A stretch of DNA of 33,483 nt, taken from the NCBI GenBank assembly GCA_020635975.1, contig JACJYT010000021.1, forward strand, positions 1-33,483, in the 5' to 3' direction. Below are positions 32,575-33,483 of the stretch, piece by piece. Position numbers and translations under genes: made by a program. The notes below the pieces were generated by a model. The model ran no database searches. It was not told where the DNA came from and saw nothing but the letters and a program-made list of their open reading frames with translations. This DNA is from Chitinophagales bacterium. Lineage in GTDB: Bacteria; Bacteroidota; Bacteroidia; Chitinophagales; UBA8649. How positions within the stretch are numbered: position 1 is the stretch's first letter; each line of letters starts with the position of its first letter.

Positions 32575-33483
32575 TTAATTACCAATATGTTTGTTCAATT
32601 TGCCGATACTATCATCCCATTCGAAAGCATCATTAACTTGATAATAATTCTGTTTATCTAAGCAATAGGCATAGGCAAATTTAGCATAGTCTAAACGCGT
32701 ATCTTCCCATTGAAAAACTTGCATAACATTTCTAATTTGAGCAGAAGTAAGACAATTTGCACTTGTTGCTTGTTTCGCTATAGTTAATTTGTCCTCGTCC
32801 CATGATTTTGCTTGCAAGCTACCAAGCAAAGAATTAAAGCTCGCACTATTCATTGCAGTACAGCCCGGTTGTTGAACTACCGTAGTGGTAGTAGCAGGCA
32901 CTACCGTGGTGGTAGTAGTAGTAGTGGTGGTTTGGTTCGTTGAACTGCTTCCAAAGCCATCGTTAATATTTACATTCACGCCCATATTAAATCCACCCAT
33001 ATTAATTCCCATATTTACATTATCGGAGCTTCCGGTAGTAGTAGAAGTCGTGGTTTCTGTAACCTGTACAGATGTTCCAAAAACTGGAGCAGGCATTGGC
33101 GTTGTATTGTATTGCACCACGGTTACATTTGGAGGAGGAGGAGCAATTTGCGCGGCAGGGGTAAAGCTAAAATATTTTAAAGTTTGCTCTCCTTTTTTAT
33201 CCGTTTTCAAAATGTAAGTTACTTCTCCAAAAGACCCAGATAAGGGATCTGCTAAGGCAATATTCTTATCAATTTCTCCTAGCATTTGATTGGCAAAAAT
33301 AATTTTAGCCTTCGCGTATTCGGCAGGAAAACCTTGTACTTTAACATTTGTTTCTGGCTTTTCATTTTGACGAACACCATTCAGAATCAGATAAAAAGCA
33401 TCTCCATTTTCAGAGAATACTTGTAAATTACTTTGTGCATTTATTCCAATTACAAAACACAAGGCAAAGAAAGAAAGTATTAG
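32575..33483 (-). CDS. DUF4476 secreted protein (N-terminus beyond window edge)
   Basis: The minus-strand frame is open to the right edge and has no ATG inside the window. The first visible residues, LILSFFALCFVIGINAQ, look like the end of a signal peptide, so only a few residues are missing. After an N-terminal beta-domain (NLQVFSENGDAFYLILNG, AKIIFANQMLGEID, about residues 10-105) comes a low-complexity linker rich in Pro, Thr, Asn and Gly with a run of nine Thr, then the DUF4476 domain: SWDEDKLTIAKQATSANCLT, VMQVFQWEDTRLDYAKFAYA and YQVNDAFEWDDSIGKL. Function unknown. It is a tandem paralog of the broken gene downstream and is followed by a strong terminator. Confidence 0.85.
   Translation of the reverse strand, partial: LILSFFALCFVIGINAQSNLQVFSENGDAFYLILNGVRQNEKPETNVKVQGFPAEYAKAKIIFANQMLGEIDKNIALADPLSGSFGEVTYILKTDKKGEQTLKYFSFTPAAQIAPPPPNVTVVQYNTTPMPAPVFGTSVQVTETTTSTTTGSSDNVNMGINMGGFNMGVNVNINDGFGSSSTNQTTTTTTTTTVVPATTTTVVQQPGCTAMNSASFNSLLGSLQAKSWDEDKLTIAKQATSANCLTSAQIRNVMQVFQWEDTRLDYAKFAYAYCLDKQNYYQVNDAFEWDDSIGKLNKHIGN
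32881..32934. repeat. GTA/GTG trinucleotide microsatellite coding for poly-Thr
   Basis: Inside the DUF4476 gene the plus strand reads as two runs of GTA and GTG triplets separated by a short break, coding on the minus strand for TTTT and TTTTTTTTT in the linker. Triplet repeats of this type change length without breaking the frame. A long plus-strand open frame seen over this region is only a by-product of the repeat. Confidence 0.8.

Noticed and set aside
32881..32934. Possible CRISPR or tandem-repeat array
   Set aside because: The units are triplets within a coding frame, without spacers of uniform length.
32885..33217. 110-codon plus-strand open frame opposite the DUF4476 gene
   Set aside because: It is the mirror of the Thr-rich repeat and gives low-complexity poly-Val. 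The minus-strand frame has a recognised domain.

Overview
The window comes from an A+T-rich member of the Bacteroidota, most likely a free-living or marine flavobacterium-like organism. The signs are a type IX secretion (T9SS) C-terminal sorting domain on a PKD-repeat protein, two DUF4476 proteins, a promoter of the Bacteroidota TTG / TAnnTTTG type, and a purH-mreBCD-mrdA-rodA operon of the kind seen in that phylum. I found no tRNA, rRNA, CRISPR array, insertion sequence or phage gene.

Positions 1-20184 are one minus-strand surface-polysaccharide cluster of 20 genes, many overlapping by 4 nt or spaced by 1-13 nt. In transcription order: ABC export permease (Wzm) and ATPase (Wzt), a WbqC-family protein, a NeuD/PglD-like acetyltransferase, a WecE-like sugar aminotransferase, a GT4, an unassigned GT-A-like protein, a GT2, a GNAT protein, a CE4 deacetylase, a GT2, a divergent GT, a sulfotransferase, a GT4, an asparagine-synthase-like amidotransferase, a UDP-glucuronate-epimerase-like SDR, two more GTs, a WlbA/WbpB-like oxidoreductase and a second asparagine-synthase-like gene that runs off the left edge. 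The gene set predicts an ABC-exported O-antigen-like glycan with 4-amino-6-deoxy sugar, uronic acid (probably amidated) and sulfate. These structural predictions are inference.

Positions 20185-20405 are a divergent intergenic region. To its right, on the plus strand, lie a 1067-residue secreted LamG/PKD protein with a T9SS sorting domain (20406-23609), purN, purH, mreB, mreC, mreD, mrdA (PBP2) and rodA, that is, purine biosynthesis followed by the cell-elongation machinery. A good promoter sits just upstream of purH. The right end (31467-33483) holds two tandem minus-strand DUF4476 paralogs separated by a clear rho-independent terminator.

The most unusual sequence property is a set of reading-frame breaks confined to 23.9-32.1 kb. 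purN has 1 indel, purH about 8 plus one in-frame stop, rodA about 4, and the first DUF4476 gene about 3. The protein sequence stays well conserved across every break and many breaks sit in homopolymers, while the polysaccharide cluster and mreB-mrdA are clean. Local sequencing or assembly error is the leading explanation; true decay is the alternative.
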